The position numbers and the translations under genes are program-made. This document shows positions 14,137-20,410 of a DNA stretch of 33,632 bases, in pieces (position 1 is the first letter of the stretch; the number at the start of each line of letters is the position of its first letter). The notes beneath the pieces were generated by a model. It was given only the letters and a program-made list of their open reading frames with translations, was not told the DNA's origin and did no database searches. This DNA comes from Alphaproteobacteria bacterium (GTDB lineage: Bacteria > Pseudomonadota > Alphaproteobacteria > Ferrovibrionales > Ferrovibrionaceae): the NCBI GenBank assembly GCA_018336035.1, contig JAGXRD010000102.1, forward strand, positions 1 to 33,632, in the 5' to 3' direction.

Positions 14137-14900
14137 GTGGCCGCGCCGTCTGCCTGATCCGGCAGGGGGTGCATTACAGGAGAGAGGCGTTTCTAACTGG
14201 CCTGGCCGCCGCCGGGTATAGGGTCCGATCGCAATTGAGCGATCCCGGCCGCGGCGACGTAATGGTCATCTGGAATCGCTACGGTGTCTATGACGCAGAG
14301 GCCACCCGGTTTGAGCAGGCCGGCGGGACCGTTCTGGTTGTCGAAAACGGCTTCTTCCGCTGTCCCGATGAAAATGGCTGGCAACACTACGCCATAAGCA
14401 AGGGGCATCACCACCACGGCGGCGCACCGGTAGAGATTGGCAAGGCCGCAAAACTTCCGCCACCCCTGCCTTGGCGCAAGGCCGGCGAACATATCCTGGT
14501 CTGCGATCAGAGCGGCATCGGCAACAAACTGATGGCCTCTCCCAGGGATTGGGGAAAGACAACTGCCGAGTGGTTGCGGAGGGCAACGGATCGGCCAGTG
14601 GTTTTGCGCCGGCACCCGCGCGACAACAAGAACCAAGGCCCGCTGATTGCCGATCTCGAAGGCGCTCATTGTTGCGTCGTGTGGTCGAGCTGCTCTGGTG
14701 TCGAATCTCTTCTCGCCGGCATACCCGTTTTTTACGCTGCCCCGCGGTGGATTGGCCAGGATGCAGCCCATCCGTTCACAGTTCTGAATATCGAGAACCC
14801 ATACATGGACGACCGAACCAGAGCCTTGGCGGCGGTCGCCAGCAACATGTGGTCCTTGTCCGAGGTGGCAACGGGTGAGCCGTTTAAGGCCCTCGTCTAA
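14133..14900 (+). CDS. Glycosyltransferase-like protein A
   Basis: From the GTG at 14133 (GTGA overlap with the connector stop) the product has 255 residues. The N-terminal part (CLIRQGVHYRREAFLTGLAA) and the C-terminal VVLRRHPRDN ... HCCVVWSSCSGVESLLAGIP ... VFYAAPRW resemble GT-B-type or capsule-polysaccharide proteins, where the second Rossmann half has an HP-(R)-D and an SxxxxExLxxGxP motif. It is a tandem paralogue of the next gene (shared motifs near the C-terminus: HP/KP-x-DN, GIPVF/GVPAF, W-(S/T)-L-(S/A)-E). Likely acts on a nucleotide-sugar or glycan; donor and target unknown. Earlier in-frame ATG at 14013 lies inside the connector gene and is not favoured. Confidence 0.6.
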   Translation: MSGRAVCLIRQGVHYRREAFLTGLAAAGYRVRSQLSDPGRGDVMVIWNRYGVYDAEATRFEQAGGTVLVVENGFFRCPDENGWQHYAISKGHHHHGGAPVEIGKAAKLPPPLPWRKAGEHILVCDQSGIGNKLMASPRDWGKTTAEWLRRATDRPVVLRRHPRDNKNQGPLIADLEGAHCCVVWSSCSGVESLLAGIPVFYAAPRWIGQDAAHPFTVLNIENPYMDDRTRALAAVASNMWSLSEVATGEPFKALV

Positions 14901-15718
14901 TGCGCGTGGCCATGTCCTATTCGCTGGGCAAGATCCGGCACGCCACCGCCGGCAATGCCATGCAGAAGGGCATTGCCAATAGCGGAGATGAGATTGTAAC
15001 GGGTGGCGCTGACGCCTGGGTCGTGTTCGGCTGGGCTCCGCCGGCCTCAGAGATGCGAGAAGCGGGACTGCCGGTCGTCACCATGGATATGGCGTATTTC
15101 GGTCGGCTAGCGCCCGGCAGCCGCGACGGGCACCACAAAGTTTCGGTCAACCACTGGCACCCGACCGCGTACTTTCAGAAAGTTCGCCACAAGTCCGACC
15201 GGTGGGAATCGTTCAGGCTCCCGGTGTTTCCCATGCGGAAGGGTGGCCGCGGACACATCGTTGTTGCTGGTTCGGGCCCGAAGTCAAATCTGCGCGACGG
15301 GAATGAATTTCAGGAATGGGAGCGCTGGGCTATCGGCCAGATTGCCGATGCAACAGACCGTCCGATTATCTACCGCCCGAAGCCTTACAACAACCAGACG
15401 GCGCAGCCTATTGCCGCCTCTGTCATGGACGACAAAACGCCGATCCTTGATCTTCTAAAGGACGCGCACTGCGTCATCACCAGGCAGAGCAACGTTGCGA
15501 TCGATGCCCTCCGTATTGGCGTCCCGGCTTTCTGTTGGGACGGTGCCGCGTCCGTTCTCTCTCTACAGGATCTTGGGTTGGTCGAAGACCCGAGAATCCC
15601 GACCGACGAAGAGCGCTGGCAGTTCTTCTCTGACCTGGCTTACTGCCAGTGGACCCTGGCGGAAATGGAAACCGGCACCGCATGGCGCCACCTCAAGGAC
15701 GAGGGGTTGATCCAGTGA
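14900..15718 (+). CDS. Glycosyltransferase-like protein B
   Basis: The 272-residue protein starts on the last base of the previous stop (TAATG). Middle and C-terminal motifs are IIYRPKPYNNQTAQPI (about 154 on), HCVITRQSNVAIDALRIGVP, AFCWDGAASVLS and CQWTLAEMETGTAWRHL. These match those of the preceding gene at equal spacing, so the two arose by tandem duplication, and they fit a GT-B/polysaccharide-biosynthesis type fold in which the SNVAIDAL segment binds the nucleotide-sugar. Activity is not proven. Stop overlaps the next gene by GTGA. Confidence 0.6.
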   Translation: MRVAMSYSLGKIRHATAGNAMQKGIANSGDEIVTGGADAWVVFGWAPPASEMREAGLPVVTMDMAYFGRLAPGSRDGHHKVSVNHWHPTAYFQKVRHKSDRWESFRLPVFPMRKGGRGHIVVAGSGPKSNLRDGNEFQEWERWAIGQIADATDRPIIYRPKPYNNQTAQPIAASVMDDKTPILDLLKDAHCVITRQSNVAIDALRIGVPAFCWDGAASVLSLQDLGLVEDPRIPTDEERWQFFSDLAYCQWTLAEMETGTAWRHLKDEGLIQ

Positions 15719-16329
15719 CTCTGCATATTGACCGGATGACAGAAGTCGAGATCGGGGACCGCGTCCATTTCTCGCCGTTCGTCTACGTTGGGTGCCCGCC
15801 CCTGTTCGTGAAGGGCGCTACTGCGCGCTGGAAGGACCATCCGAATATCGTTCGGATCGGTGACGATACGAAGGTCGGCTCGTTCGCGACGATCTACCGG
15901 GATGCCTTCATCGGGAAGAATTGCCTGATCGGAACCGGAGCGATTATCCGCGAGGGCGTTCGCATCGGCGACAACTGTGTGATCGGTGCCGGCGTCGAGG
16001 TCAGCTACGAGGTCGAGATCGGCAACGACGTCAAGGTGATGTCGCTGTCTCACGTCACTGGGCGGTCGAAGATCGGCGACGGCTCTTTCGTCGGCGTCAA
16101 GGTGACGATGTCGAATGACCGCCATATCAACCTGGACGACTACCGATTCCCGGACAAGGACGTTCGTGGGCCCCAGATCGGCAAGAAGGTCATGGTGGGT
16201 TCCGGCGCGAATCTGGTCGCTGGCATCACCATCGGCGATGGCGCTCTGATCGGCTCCGGCGCCCTGGTCACGAAGGATGTCCCCGCCGGCGCGCGGGCCA
16301 TGAGTAAGGCCGCCGTCGCCACATGGTAA
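15715..16329 (+). CDS. Hexapeptide-repeat acyltransferase (left-handed beta helix)
   Basis: The 204-residue product (GTG 15715, overlapping the previous stop) is built of hexapeptide repeats such as IGKNCLIGTGAIIREGVRIG, DNCVIGAGVEVSYEVEIGND and, after a loop with HINLDDYRFPD, IGKKVMVGSGANLVAGITIG followed by DGALIGSGALVTKDVPAGAR. This forms a trimeric left-handed beta helix typical of sugar O- or N-acyltransferases (WbbJ/LpxA superfamily), using acetyl-CoA or acyl-ACP. MSLSHVTGRSKIG may supply the catalytic His. With the glycosyltransferase-like neighbours it probably acetylates a sugar. An ATG 66 bases upstream lies inside the previous gene and is not favoured. Confidence 0.82.
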   Translation: MTLHIDRMTEVEIGDRVHFSPFVYVGCPPLFVKGATARWKDHPNIVRIGDDTKVGSFATIYRDAFIGKNCLIGTGAIIREGVRIGDNCVIGAGVEVSYEVEIGNDVKVMSLSHVTGRSKIGDGSFVGVKVTMSNDRHINLDDYRFPDKDVRGPQIGKKVMVGSGANLVAGITIGDGALIGSGALVTKDVPAGARAMSKAAVATW

Positions 16330-16988
16330 CGGTCGCCAGCTTCTATGTTCGCCGGCCTGAAGATTACCCGAAAGCGCCTGATTACATCCCCTTGCTGAAA
16401 GTCCTGCAGGCGAGCTGCGACAAGTTCGGCCACCGCCATGTCGTGCTGTCGGATGAGCAGGTTCCGGGGTTCGAGACGCATGTCATCGCTCTGCCGCGCG
16501 AGCTGATGCCGGCCATTCACTTCGCCCAGCGCGACTGGATCGCCAATGGCAACTGGAAAGGTGTCACCGTCCTGGTTGGCGCCGATTGCCTGGTCAACAA
16601 GAGCCTGTCTCGGGCCATGCAGCCAGGCGTCGATATGATCGTAACCTCGCGCGCGCACAGGAAATGGCCGATCAATACCGGCGCCATATTCGTTCGGGAA
16701 GAAGCCCGGCTCGGCGTCTCGCTGCTGCAGGCGCGCGTCGCCGAGAAGACCAGCCCCGAGTGGGGAGACGATCAAGTGCAGCTTGCCGCCGCCTTGGCGC
16801 CGATGCCGCCCATTCATTGCATCACCGCCCGCGCCGGCCTGAACGTCCAGTTTGCCTCGCTTTCGACCCATAACGACACTCCGAAGTCGGTCGACCAACC
16901 GAGTTCCGCCTATGTCGTCCACTTCAAAGGCCCAAGGAAGCACATGATGGCACCCTGGGCTGCTAAGCACCTGGGCATCGCAGCGTGA
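16323..16988 (+). CDS. GT-A-like glycosyltransferase C
   Basis: The 221-residue protein starts at ATG 16323, inside the end of the acyltransferase gene. It reads like a nucleotide-diphospho-sugar transferase: MVTVASFYVRRPEDYP, LKVLQASCDKFGHRHVVLSD, then VTVLVGADCLVNKSLSRAM, where GADC stands in place of the metal-binding DxD, and KWPINTGAIFVREEARLG (the NTGxxFxR segment common in GT8-like proteins), then WGDDQVQLAAAL and VVHFKGPRKHMM (HFKGP). These are typical GT8-type signposts. Substrates unknown. Confidence 0.68.
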   Translation: MVTVASFYVRRPEDYPKAPDYIPLLKVLQASCDKFGHRHVVLSDEQVPGFETHVIALPRELMPAIHFAQRDWIANGNWKGVTVLVGADCLVNKSLSRAMQPGVDMIVTSRAHRKWPINTGAIFVREEARLGVSLLQARVAEKTSPEWGDDQVQLAAALAPMPPIHCITARAGLNVQFASLSTHNDTPKSVDQPSSAYVVHFKGPRKHMMAPWAAKHLGIAA

Positions 16989-17704
16989 AGCCTTTGACCG
17001 TTGTCGGCGGTTGCGACCCTCGGGAAGCAATCGGCGCGGCGGTGTGTCAGTTCTCGATTGCGCGCCGGGCATCCCGCCCGGTGAGCTTTATCCCGCTGGC
17101 TGAAAACGCCCTGCGGTCATCCGGTCTGTATCGCCGTTCGCATTACCGCTCCGAAGGCCAGCTTTTCGACGCGATCAGCGCCGCGCCAATGACGACCGAC
17201 TTCGCGATATCGAGGTTCCTGACCCGGCATCTGGTTGGCACCGGCTGGGCTCTGTTCTGTGACTTCGCCGATATGCTGTTCCTGGCTGACGTGGCCGAGC
17301 TGTTCGATCTTGCTGACGACCGCTTCGCTGTCATGGTGGTGAAGCATAAGCACTATCCGACCGAAGCCGAGAAGATGGACGGGCAGTCACAGACCAACTA
17401 TCCACGGAAGAACTGGTCGAGCCTGATGCTGGTCAACTGCGACCACCCGGCCAATGAGGCGCTGACACTCGACGCGATCAACGAACTGCCCGGCCGCGAT
17501 CTGCACGCCTTCTGCTGGCTGACCGACGATCTGATCGGCGAACTGCCAGCGGAGTGGAATCATCTGGTTGGCGTACAGCCGGATAACCCGGAAGCCAAGG
17601 CTCTGCACTACACGCTGGGGATTCCTTCGATGCCTGGATATGCCCGCTGCCCGCGCGCCAATGACTGGTGGCGGGAGCGCGCGGCAATGGAAGGCGCACA
17701 ATGA
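16985..17704 (+). CDS. GT-A-like glycosyltransferase D
   Basis: The 239-residue product starts at GTG 16985 (GTGA overlap). It has VVGGCDPREAIGAAVCQFSI, SRFLTRHLVGTGWALFCDFA ending in the DFADMLFLADVAEL stretch that looks like a DxD metal site, YPRKNWSSLMLVNCDHPANE, and WNHLVGVQPDNPEAKALHYT near the end. The layout fits a GT8/nucleotide-diphospho-sugar transferase and is related in type to the preceding gene. Last of the sugar genes, it overlaps the head-closure gene by ATGA, so the entire module is translationally tied to virion assembly genes. Confidence 0.7.
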   Translation: MKPLTVVGGCDPREAIGAAVCQFSIARRASRPVSFIPLAENALRSSGLYRRSHYRSEGQLFDAISAAPMTTDFAISRFLTRHLVGTGWALFCDFADMLFLADVAELFDLADDRFAVMVVKHKHYPTEAEKMDGQSQTNYPRKNWSSLMLVNCDHPANEALTLDAINELPGRDLHAFCWLTDDLIGELPAEWNHLVGVQPDNPEAKALHYTLGIPSMPGYARCPRANDWWRERAAMEGAQ

Positions 17705-18033
17705 CCGCCGGCAAGCGCGATCAGCGAGTTACGGTTGAGCGGTTCACGACCACGGATGATGGGTATGGTGGTCAGGTCGAGGCCTGGACGACTTTCTGCG
17801 AACGATGGGTGCAGGTTAAGGCCCTGTCGGGTCGCGAGCGCAACCAGGCGCAGCAGACGGAATCGCCGGCGAACTACCGGCTGACATTCCCGCGCGACAG
17901 CGTGACGGCGACAATTACCACGGCCGACCGGGTCGTCTGGCGAGAGAAGACGGGAAACATACGGTTCCCGGCCGATGAGGGCGACCGTCCGACTGAGTTT
18001 TACATCGATGTCGAGTTCGGGGTAGCGGCCTGA
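17701..18033 (+). CDS. Head closure/head-tail adaptor protein
   Basis: From ATG 17701 (ATGA overlap) the 110-residue product reads MTAGKRDQRVTVERFTTTDD, GYGGQVEAWTTFCERWVQVK and ALSGRERNQAQQTESPANYR, the typical pattern of head-tail joining proteins of the SPP1 gp16/HK97 adaptor family: a small beta barrel that closes the portal after packaging. An in-frame upstream ATG at 17668 lies in the previous gene. Its position behind the sugar module shows that module was inserted between connector and closure genes. Confidence 0.82.
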   Translation: MTAGKRDQRVTVERFTTTDDGYGGQVEAWTTFCERWVQVKALSGRERNQAQQTESPANYRLTFPRDSVTATITTADRVVWREKTGNIRFPADEGDRPTEFYIDVEFGVAA

Positions 18034-18194
18034 TGGCCCGCTCTGAGATGCGGCTCCGCGTCAAGTGGGCCTGGTGGGTGACGTATCTGTATCTGCCGTT
18101 GACGAGATTCGGAATCTGGCTGGGCGTACCCGTTGATCCGAAGGTCATTTCTGACGATATCGCCAAGGGCGTTCGGTTCGATGTGGTGAAATGA
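18033..18194 (+). CDS. Small hydrophobic protein
   Basis: A 53-residue gene starting on a TGATG overlap (ATG 18033). It begins with basic residues (MARSEMRLRVK) and has an aromatic hydrophobic stretch WAWWVTYLYLPLTRFGIWLG that could form one short membrane helix or hairpin, then an acidic/polar tail. Unknown function. Its stop overlaps the next start (ATGA at 18191). Confidence 0.5.
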   Translation: MARSEMRLRVKWAWWVTYLYLPLTRFGIWLGVPVDPKVISDDIAKGVRFDVVK

Positions 18195-18322
18195 AAAGCC
18201 TGATCTTGAAGTGGCTCCGCAAGGATATCGAAGCTATAGCCCGGCAGATTGTCGTGGGGGAAGTTGCAAAGTTGGTCGAGGGCCAGAAGCAGGGCGCCCC
18301 AGCCTTCAAACGGCTGTCCTGA
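18191..18322 (+). CDS. Very small hypothetical protein
   Basis: A 43-residue gene between two overlaps (ATGA at 18191; TGATG at 18320). It encodes a single amphipathic helix (MKSLILKWLRKDIEAIARQI and onward) ending in KRLS. No domain is visible. The coupling on both sides and position in the connector block support it being translated. Confidence 0.45.
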   Translation: MKSLILKWLRKDIEAIARQIVVGEVAKLVEGQKQGAPAFKRLS

Positions 18323-18768
18323 TGGTCTCGACTGCTGCCCAGCGCTCCGGCCTGCGCGGCGTGTCCGAGCTGCGCCGCGCGCTGAAAGGCCTTCCGATAT
18401 CCATGCGAAAAGAGATCGGCATGGCCATTGCCGAATCTGCCGTACTGATCCACGACGATATGTACCAGTTCGCACCCAAGCAAAGCGGGCAGACGGCAAA
18501 CCAGATCGAAAGCGAGATTTCCAGCGACAAGCTGGAGGCGAGGATCGGCTTTGTGTCGCCGGAATCTCGCCGCATGGGCTTCGTCGCCCGGTTCCTGGAG
18601 AAGGGGACCAAGGGCGCACCCGAACGAAACATTCCAGCCATGCCGGCTCAGCCTTTCATTGCGCCGGCCCTGGACGTGAACGAAACGCAGATCCGAGGTC
18701 GGATCAACGACGCAATCCGCAAGGCCATTGGCGGTAGCAGGATAGGCAGGGTGTTCGGTTATGGCTGA
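18322..18768 (+). CDS. HK97 gp10-like tail-completion/morphogenesis protein
   Basis: From the ATG at 18322 (TGATG) the 148-residue product fits the HK97-gp10 family: GLRGVSELRRALKGLPISMR, a helix with AESAVLIHDDMYQFAPKQSG (the APxxSG motif), IGFVSPESRRMGFVARFLEK, GTKGAPERNIPAMPAQPFIA and PALDVNETQIRGRI. The E-x-GT ... PAxPFIxPA pattern is diagnostic. It forms part of the neck/tail interface. The frame extends upstream to 18211 but that part overlaps two other genes. Confidence 0.85.
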   Translation: MVSTAAQRSGLRGVSELRRALKGLPISMRKEIGMAIAESAVLIHDDMYQFAPKQSGQTANQIESEISSDKLEARIGFVSPESRRMGFVARFLEKGTKGAPERNIPAMPAQPFIAPALDVNETQIRGRINDAIRKAIGGSRIGRVFGYG

Positions 18769-19174
18769 TCCGTCCCTTGCCGTTCATGGCGCGATCTATA
18801 CCGCGCTGGGCGGCGCCGCTGGCCTTACGATCAACGGCTCACCCGGAACCGCCGTGAAGGTCTGGGATCGGGTTCCGCCCGGATCAGCCAAGCCGTATGT
18901 GACCATCGATAGCCAGTTTGCCAACGATGCCGATTTCCTCAACAGCCGCATGGACGAGCGGACGGTCTATCTCAACGTCTGGTCGACCTATAAAGGCCAG
19001 AAAGAGGTCCTCGATATCATGGCCGAGATCGACCGGCTGCTGCACAACCAGCGCCTGACGATGTCGACCGGAACGATGATCGTCTGCCGGGTGAAGCGCA
19101 AGCGCACAAGCCGGGAACCGGACAACGAAACATTCATGGGCCAGGTGACGCTAAGGATTCTGACCCAGCACTGA
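18761..19174 (+). CDS. Tail terminator-like protein, DUF3168
   Basis: The 137-residue protein begins MADPSLAVHGAIYTALGG and has GSAKPYVTIDSQFANDADFL, VYLNVWSTYKGQKEVLDIMA and DNETFMGQVTLRILTQ: the DUF3168 pattern of tail-completion proteins (like lambda gpU/HK97 gp10 neighbours) that cap the tail tube. Overlaps the previous gene by 8 bases. A strong intrinsic terminator follows. Confidence 0.82.
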   Translation: MADPSLAVHGAIYTALGGAAGLTINGSPGTAVKVWDRVPPGSAKPYVTIDSQFANDADFLNSRMDERTVYLNVWSTYKGQKEVLDIMAEIDRLLHNQRLTMSTGTMIVCRVKRKRTSREPDNETFMGQVTLRILTQH

Positions 19175-19197
19175 GATCCCCGCAGGGGGTGACTTGG

Positions 19198-19220
19198 GCC
19201 GCCACTCGGGCGGCTTTTTT
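19198..19220 (+). terminator. Intrinsic terminator after connector block
   Basis: GCCGCC (19198-19203) and GGCGGC (19209-19214) pair around ACTCG, followed by TTTTTT (19215-19220). A textbook terminator between the DUF3168 gene and the tail-tube gene. Confidence 0.8.
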
Positions 19221-19237
19221 ATTGGCAAGGAGCAGCC

Positions 19238-19711
19238 ATGACGATCCATACCGCTGCGGGCACCAAGATCTATATCGGTCCCGCCGTTACCGAATCCACC
19301 AACACCCAGGGCGAATACGAGGCCCTAGCATTCACCGAGATCGGCGAGGTGGAAAACCTTGGCGAGTTCGGCGATACGGCCAACATCATCACCTTCCAGA
19401 ACCTCGGCCAGCGCCGCGTCAAGAAGCAGAAGGGCAGCTTCGATGCCGGCCAGATCGCTCTGACGGTCGGCAGCGATTCCGCCGATGCCGGCCAGGCCGC
19501 GCTGGTCGCCGCCTTCGCGCAGGACTCCGAGTATGCCTTCAAGGTGGTCGAGAATGACGGCAGCGTCGGTTCGCCGTCCGCCGGCTCGACCAGCTACTTC
19601 CGTGCCATCGTGACGTCGAAGCCGAAGAATATCGGCACCGTCGACAACGTGGTGCGGCGCACGTTCAACATCGCCATTTCGAGCGAGCTGACTGAGGTCG
19701 CGGCGGTCTAA
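19238..19711 (+). CDS. Major tail tube protein
   Basis: The 157-residue beta-rich protein (AGTKIYIGPAVTESTNTQGE, FTEIGEVENLGEFGDTANII, TFQNLGQRRVKKQKGSFDAG, then LTVGSDSADAGQAALVAAFA) has the layout of phage tail-tube monomers, with a C-terminal part (SYFRAIVTSKPKNIGTVDNV, RRTFNIAISSELTEVAAV) that completes the sandwich. It forms the hexameric rings of the tail. A good ribosome site (AAGGAG) precedes the ATG, and terminators lie before and after, as expected for a highly expressed gene. Confidence 0.85.
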   Translation: MTIHTAAGTKIYIGPAVTESTNTQGEYEALAFTEIGEVENLGEFGDTANIITFQNLGQRRVKKQKGSFDAGQIALTVGSDSADAGQAALVAAFAQDSEYAFKVVENDGSVGSPSAGSTSYFRAIVTSKPKNIGTVDNVVRRTFNIAISSELTEVAAV

Positions 19712-19736
19712 CCGCTAAGACCAGCCCTCGGGCTGT

Positions 19737-19778
19737 GGCGGCGGCATTCTTGGGGCGTGCCGCCGCCTTCTTCTTCCG
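19737..19778 (+). terminator. Hairpin terminator after tail-tube gene
   Basis: GGCGGCGGCA (19737-19746) pairs perfectly with TGCCGCCGCC (19758-19767) around an 11-base loop, then TTCTTCTTCC. The pyrimidine tract is broken by C residues, so partial termination is likely. Confidence 0.6.
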
Positions 19779-19799
19779 CCCCAACCCCAAGGATGCCCC

Positions 19800-20159
19800 A
19801 TGAAAAACGCTCTCAATCGCGGCGAGGTCGAGATCGTCCTCGACGGCGAAAACCTCACGCTTATTCCGACCCTGCAGTGCTTCCAGCGCCTGGCCGCTGT
19901 CTCCCCCTACCGCAAGACGCTTGAAGCGCTGGAGCAGGGTGATATCGCCGCGGTGCTGATCGTGCTGCAGCACGGGCTGGATCTGGACGCAAAAGCCGTA
20001 AAGGTCCTGCCGGAGAAGCTGTTCAAGACCGGCGCCATCCCGCTCCGCCATCAGCTCTATGACTTCGTCTTTATGCTGTTCAATGCCGGCAAGACGCAGG
20101 ACGAAGTGCTGGCCGAGATCAACAAGGAATCCGACCAGGGAAACGCGGCCGGCGGCTGA
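19800..20159 (+). CDS. Tail assembly chaperone, zero-frame product (G-type)
   Basis: The 119-residue product (NRGEVEIVLDGENLTLIPTL, CFQRLAAVSPYRKTLEALEQ, LRHQLYDFVFMLFNAGKTQD) is the tail assembly chaperone found between tail-tube and tape-measure genes in long-tailed phages; GTA-like versions have the same opening. It keeps the tape measure soluble and recruits tube monomers. Near its end is the slippery heptamer GGGAAAC in the correct phase, so a fraction of ribosomes make the longer form. ATG 19800 follows a GGAT-type weak ribosome site. Confidence 0.8.
   Translation: MKNALNRGEVEIVLDGENLTLIPTLQCFQRLAAVSPYRKTLEALEQGDIAAVLIVLQHGLDLDAKAVKVLPEKLFKTGAIPLRHQLYDFVFMLFNAGKTQDEVLAEINKESDQGNAAGG
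20138..20144 (+). promoter_or_regulatory. -1 programmed frameshift heptamer GGGAAAC
   Basis: In the chaperone frame this reads G GGA AAC, a canonical X-XXY-YYZ site; slipping gives GGG AAA. It lies 13 bases before the zero-frame stop codon, and the -1 frame is open for a further 88 codons. Lambda uses GGGAAAG in the same place between G and T. Confidence 0.85.
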
Positions 20160-20410
20160 CCGCCGCCGAAAAAGCCGAAGAGTTTTACCAGTGCGCCACC
20201 GCATGGCTGGGCTGGTCTGATCCTGTCGCCATGTCGACCAGCATCCACCGCATCGATCTCGCCATGGATGGCCTGCTGAAGCGCAAGCGCGCCGAACTGG
20301 GCATCGCCGAAGACGAGCCGGCACCCGACAAGGCGACGGTTGCTAAGTCGCTGAAATCCACTCTCCGCGCCCATGGCGCCACGAAAAAGGCAAAGCATGG
20401 CAGAGAATGA
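20144..20410 (+). CDS. Tail assembly chaperone, -1 frame extension (T-type)
   Basis: After the slip the reading continues as RGRRLTAAEKAEEFYQCATA, then WLGWSDPVAMSTSIHRIDLA and MDGLLKRKRAELGIAED, to a TGA at 20408-20410. Together with the first 115 zero-frame residues the fusion has about 203 residues, similar to lambda gpGT in concept. The extension normally binds the tape measure protein while the common N-terminal part binds tube subunits. No proper independent start with a ribosome site exists for this part, which supports the frameshift. It overlaps the tape measure start by 14 bases. Confidence 0.8.
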   Translation, partial: RGRRLTAAEKAEEFYQCATAWLGWSDPVAMSTSIHRIDLAMDGLLKRKRAELGIAEDEPAPDKATVAKSLKSTLRAHGATKKAKHGRE

